64,000 nt of DNA from Lycocorax pyrrhopterus obiensis (taxonomy: Eukaryota; Chordata; Aves; Passeriformes; Paradisaeidae), in NCBI GenBank assembly GCA_014706295.1, contig JACSVZ010000011.1, forward strand, positions 3,660,663 to 3,724,662, written 5' to 3'. A model generated the notes under the pieces. It searched no databases and had not been told where the DNA came from. It saw only the letters and a program-made list of their open reading frames with translations. Shown here piece after piece: positions 60,601-64,000 of the stretch. The translations under genes were made by a program, and so were the position numbers. The first letter of the stretch is position 1; the number at the start of each line of letters is the position of its first letter.

Positions 60601-63049
60601 TGGCTTAGTATATTAAAAAATATAAAAAACTACTACGACAAAACCACAAAAGCAGTTGATTGATGGAAAGGTGTCTCCAAGCCTTTTGGAGCAGCAGACT
60701 GTACAAACATGGAGATACTGAAATGCTGAAATGCTAAAACTGCAGTTGCCACCTGGGTTTGTCCTAACTGACCTCTACTCTGCAGTCTTTCCCTGTGTCT
60801 ACCCCCTAAGCATGTGAGAGTTCTCAGTTTGAAAAAACCCAGCGCATTGCAAGCAATGCTGTAATAACTCACAATTTAGGCTGTTCACGCAGAAATGGAG
60901 TAGGTGACATGGTAATCATTGCAGTAGGATGCATACTTTATTACAGCGTGCCTTTAAACTATCCCGAGGAAGGTTATTCATGCTACGCTAGCCAGGGATC
61001 GTTTTTGTTAAACAAGAAAAATAAAACCGCTAAGTGCAAGATCATTTAGGCGGCTGCAGAGCTGAAGCCTGTCTGAGTGTTCTGCAGTCTCTCCCGGAGA
61101 ACACTTTATATTTATGGAGTTTAAAAATCCACACCCTGGCTTAGGGGCTTCTCGAGCCAAATAATGGCGCTGAGGAGCAACACGTGCTGACGGGGAGGAG
61201 AGAGGCCCCAAGGGTCAGCAAGTGGCGTTCACACAGATCTTTACTTTGGAAAATAACATTAGCAGCTTCTTGCTGCTTCCTTTCAACAGTGTGTGAGGAT
61301 GTGAGTCGTGAAAAACAATGATCCACTGATGCAAGTGAAACTGCTGTGTCTTCATATAAACCTATCATTTGGAGTTCCTGGCAGCTGGGCTTTAAAAAAC
61401 AAACCTGAGAGGCAGAATCCACAGCTGGGAAATTTTCCTTTTAACAAGGGATTTTCCAAGTAAAAGGGATGAATCTGCTACATGGAAAGAAAAATACTTT
61501 TTGTGCTCTCGGGATGGGAATATATAATCTTTATTAAAATGACTTATTTGATATTTTAACCTGATATTATGCTTAAACGTCTTAAGTTTTGGAAGATTTA
61601 TTAATACTTTCAGTATAAAACTAACAAATAAATCAGAAGTTACAATATTTTAAATTAATTTTTTGTTTAAAGAAGCCTCACTCAATATAATTTCCAGATT
61701 TCCTTGTATGAGGGAATGTTATCTTCTTGCACTTTACACAAAATTGTTATCTTGTGGGTTTTTGACTTTTTAGTAAATGAAAGGAAATTGAATATTAATA
61801 TTTATCAAACCAGCTTTATGAAATGTTCATATGGGCAAAATAGGATGATGTGTTGATTTTTTCTTCAGGCATTAGATATTTTATATTAGATATATATTGT
61901 AAGATCTGAGCATTTCACTTGTTATGTTTTGCATATAGCTAATGTAGTTTTTTTAATTAGCTCAATCTCCTTCATACTTTGAAACTTCCTCTGATTGTGG
62001 GACGCTTTCGGGGTGTTTTTTTAGTAGGAGGCTACCCGTAGTCTTGGTGCTCTGCAAAATGAGTTATATTTGTACAGTTTTATTAATACAAATTATGAAA
62101 TGAGAGTAGAATGTGAAAAGATGTCATGTTTTATTGCAATTTTTTACCTGGATTATAAGAAATCATGGCAAACAAAATCACACATAATGACAGGTAGGGT
62201 AGTATTAATATTAAAAGTACATGTACAGAACATGAACCAAGCTGATAAAACTACTGGGAAATTGTGTGAAATTCGGAGGACTCACGTTGTGTAAAATTCA
62301 TGTGTCGTTTGAAGGCAAAGATCCACATTGACTGCAGGGTGGGAGTGTCTCCCTGGGATCGCTCAGGACTGAATAGCTCTCAGTGAGCTCCTGATGCAGG
62401 CTCCGGTGTTCCTGCCTTTTGAAGTGCTTGGGATTCTCCAGGGGCCATTTAAGTGTTTGCTTTCTTCCAGGGCTGGTTCTTCCATTTGTGGGGCCACCTG
62501 GCGAGGAATCACCCTGCCCTCCTCACAAGATGCACTGGTTTTGTTAAGGTGCAGAAAACTCGTGTTCAACCAGTGAAATGATTTTATGTGAAAGGTTAGA
62601 GCCTGCCAGCAGCTGGGTGTCTGCTCTGAGCACCGTGGAAAAACAGCCTCCAAAGAGCAGGAGGAGCAGGAATGTCCCCATGGCAGTGCCAGTGTGAGCC
62701 CAGCAGGGACGGGCATGTCCTGAGGGAGGTGGCTCAGAGGTGTCTGCAGAGCTGCTCCAGCTAGAGCCCATCTCTCACTCGCACTGTTGCTGGTATCCCA
62801 GCTCCCGAAAGGAAAGCTGGGCTTAATATCCCTGTCCATGGCCCTGGCCTGGCCCTGGTTTCCAAGGAGGTGACCTGTGCGTAGGTGCTGTGCCCCATGT
62901 CCACAGTGACACACGCTGTGTGAATCACTTCTACACTTCTGCTTTCATTTCCCATTGGTTTTCATCTCTATTTTCCATTCTTGCCAGTGTTTAGAGTCTT
63001 TCACTGTTCTGTTCTTACCTTAGGTAAGCAAGACCAGGGCAGTGCCCAT
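60601..63049. other. unique sequence, no gene recognised
   Basis: No recognised gene or repeat. The part at 60955-61205 keeps about ten CpG in 250 bases despite moderate GC content. GC-richer sequence at 62330-62960 gives a 183-codon minus-strand frame that resembles no known family. The rest is AT-rich. Confidence 0.5.
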
Positions 63050-63578
63050 CCCCTGGGCTGGCACTGCTGAGGCCACACCTCGAATCCTGGGTTCAATTTT
63101 GAGCCCCTCATGACAAGAGAGACCGTGAGGGGCTGGAGCGTGTCCAGGGCAGGGAACGGAGCTGGGAAGGGGCTGGAGCCCCAGGAGCGGCTGAGGGAGC
63201 TGGGAAAGGGGCTCAGCCTGGAGCAAAGGAGGCTCAGGGGGGACCTTGTGGCTCTGCACAACTCCCTGACAGGAGGGGCAGCCGGGGGTGTCGGGCTCTG
63301 CTCCCAGGGAACAGGGACAGGAGGAGAGGGAACGGCCTCAGGCTGGGCCAGGGGAGGCTCAGGTTGGACAGCAGCAGGAATTTCCCCATGGAAAGGGTGC
63401 TCAGGCCTTGGCAGGGGCTGCCCAGGGAGGTTTGGAGTGCCCATCCCTGGCAGTGCTCACAAAGCAAGTGGATACTCAAGGCCATTGTTCAGTGGTGAGC
63501 ATGGCAGCGGGGCTGTGTTGGTTGTTGGACTTAGTGATGTCAGAGGCCTTCTCCAACCTAAGTGATTCGATGGTTCTG
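63050..63578 (+). mobile_element. CR1 LINE, longest 3' copy in the window
   Basis: About 530 bp, starting in 'tggcactgctgaggccacac' and running through 'ggggctggagcgtgtccagg', 'gaggctcaggggggaccttg', 'ggttggacagcagcaggaat' and 'ggttgttggacttagtgatg' to 'ttctccaacctaagtgattc' and GATGGTTCT. It covers the last part of ORF2 and the 3' untranslated region of an avian CR1. Frames up to 151 codons on both strands here are products of this GC-rich sequence; the ORF2 frame itself is broken. Confidence 0.92.
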
Positions 63579-64000
63579 CCCAAGTTTAAGCTTACAGGGT
63601 TGGAGGTGGCTTGAGCCTGAGTTCTCACGCTGCAGTTAAGCCCCAGTTGCACTGGAGAGGGAGACTGGTTCCTGTAAGAACAGGGTGCACTCAGACAGCG
63701 TGGCTTTCTACAGGGTAACCCCTAAAATGTGCTTTGTCTCAGCACACGACCCCTGTGCCTGTTCTCCCGTACAGCTCCTCAGGGATGTCTTGTGTGGAGG
63801 GGCAATGTGGGTGTGGGAGTGCCTGTGAATCCAGCCTGGATAATGTGCCTCACTTAGCACCCAAAGGACCTGGATCACTGGGCACTAAGAAGTATTGCTG
63901 CTCTTGGGCAGAGGCCCAGGGGACCCAGAGTTTTGTGGTTGCTTGCTATTTTCAAGTTCTATTCATAATGGGGAAAACTCAGTGAAGTTATTGTATCATT
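63579..64000. other. unique sequence, no gene recognised
   Basis: Nothing recognisable after the CR1 tail. An 83-codon frame at 63734-63985 has no motif. Confidence 0.45.

Noticed and set aside
1..64000. CRISPR array, toxin-antitoxin, phage or operon-like system
   Set aside because: There are no spaced direct repeats, no dense same-strand coding and no bacterial start sites; composition and repeats are vertebrate.

Overview
The window reads as non-coding vertebrate DNA, most likely from a bird and probably a songbird. The main evidence is the repeat content: at least a dozen CR1 LINE fragments, most of them 5'-truncated. Several end in the avian CR1 3' end, a 'ccttccaac...' segment followed by ATTCTATG-like octamers. 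There are also short solo LTRs with 6-bp target duplications. I see no mammalian SINE or L1. The sequence is AT-rich, with a few GC-richer islands that mostly coincide with CR1 copies. Species and chromosome cannot be told from the sequence.

I find no complete protein-coding gene, no tRNA or rRNA gene, no CRISPR array and no bacterial-type operon. Almost all open reading frames are short, overlap on both strands and resemble no family I recognise. The longest ones fall in CR1 copies or in GC-rich islands. The only stretch that looks like part of a real gene is near 28.84-28.99 kb: a splice-acceptor-like site, an ATG, a signal-peptide-like segment and a weak donor. It is a tentative call.

Layout: 0-7 kb is AT-rich with an old minus-strand CR1 relic (about 6.17-6.51 kb). 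At 7-11 kb there is a young CR1 (7.34-7.78), a minus-strand solo LTR (8.79-9.15), an older CR1 3' end (9.75-9.91) and a CR1 joining an endonuclease fragment to its 3' end with the middle missing (10.28-10.84). From 11 to 24 kb the sequence is mostly unique, with one CR1 (15.80-16.10). At 24.1-25.1 kb a plus-strand solo LTR of the same family is followed by a GC-rich block and a second, different LTR-like unit. From 25 to 50 kb the sequence is unique except for CR1 pieces at 30.4, 37.2, 43.0 and 47.4 kb and an AAT microsatellite at 47.9 kb. A third solo LTR with a perfect 6-bp duplication lies at 50.73-51.06 kb. At 56.04-57.06 kb there is a heavily decayed relic of an ancient CR1/L3-like reverse-transcriptase region. 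Further CR1 copies lie at 57.8, 60.2-60.6 (tail to tail) and 63.05-63.58 kb.

No genes can be seen working together here. The simplest reading is an intergenic or large intronic region whose recognisable history is retroelement insertion and decay. No new biological system was found. The points most worth checking are the two related solo LTRs that share an unusual 5'-TA end, the candidate exon, and the ancient CR1 relics.
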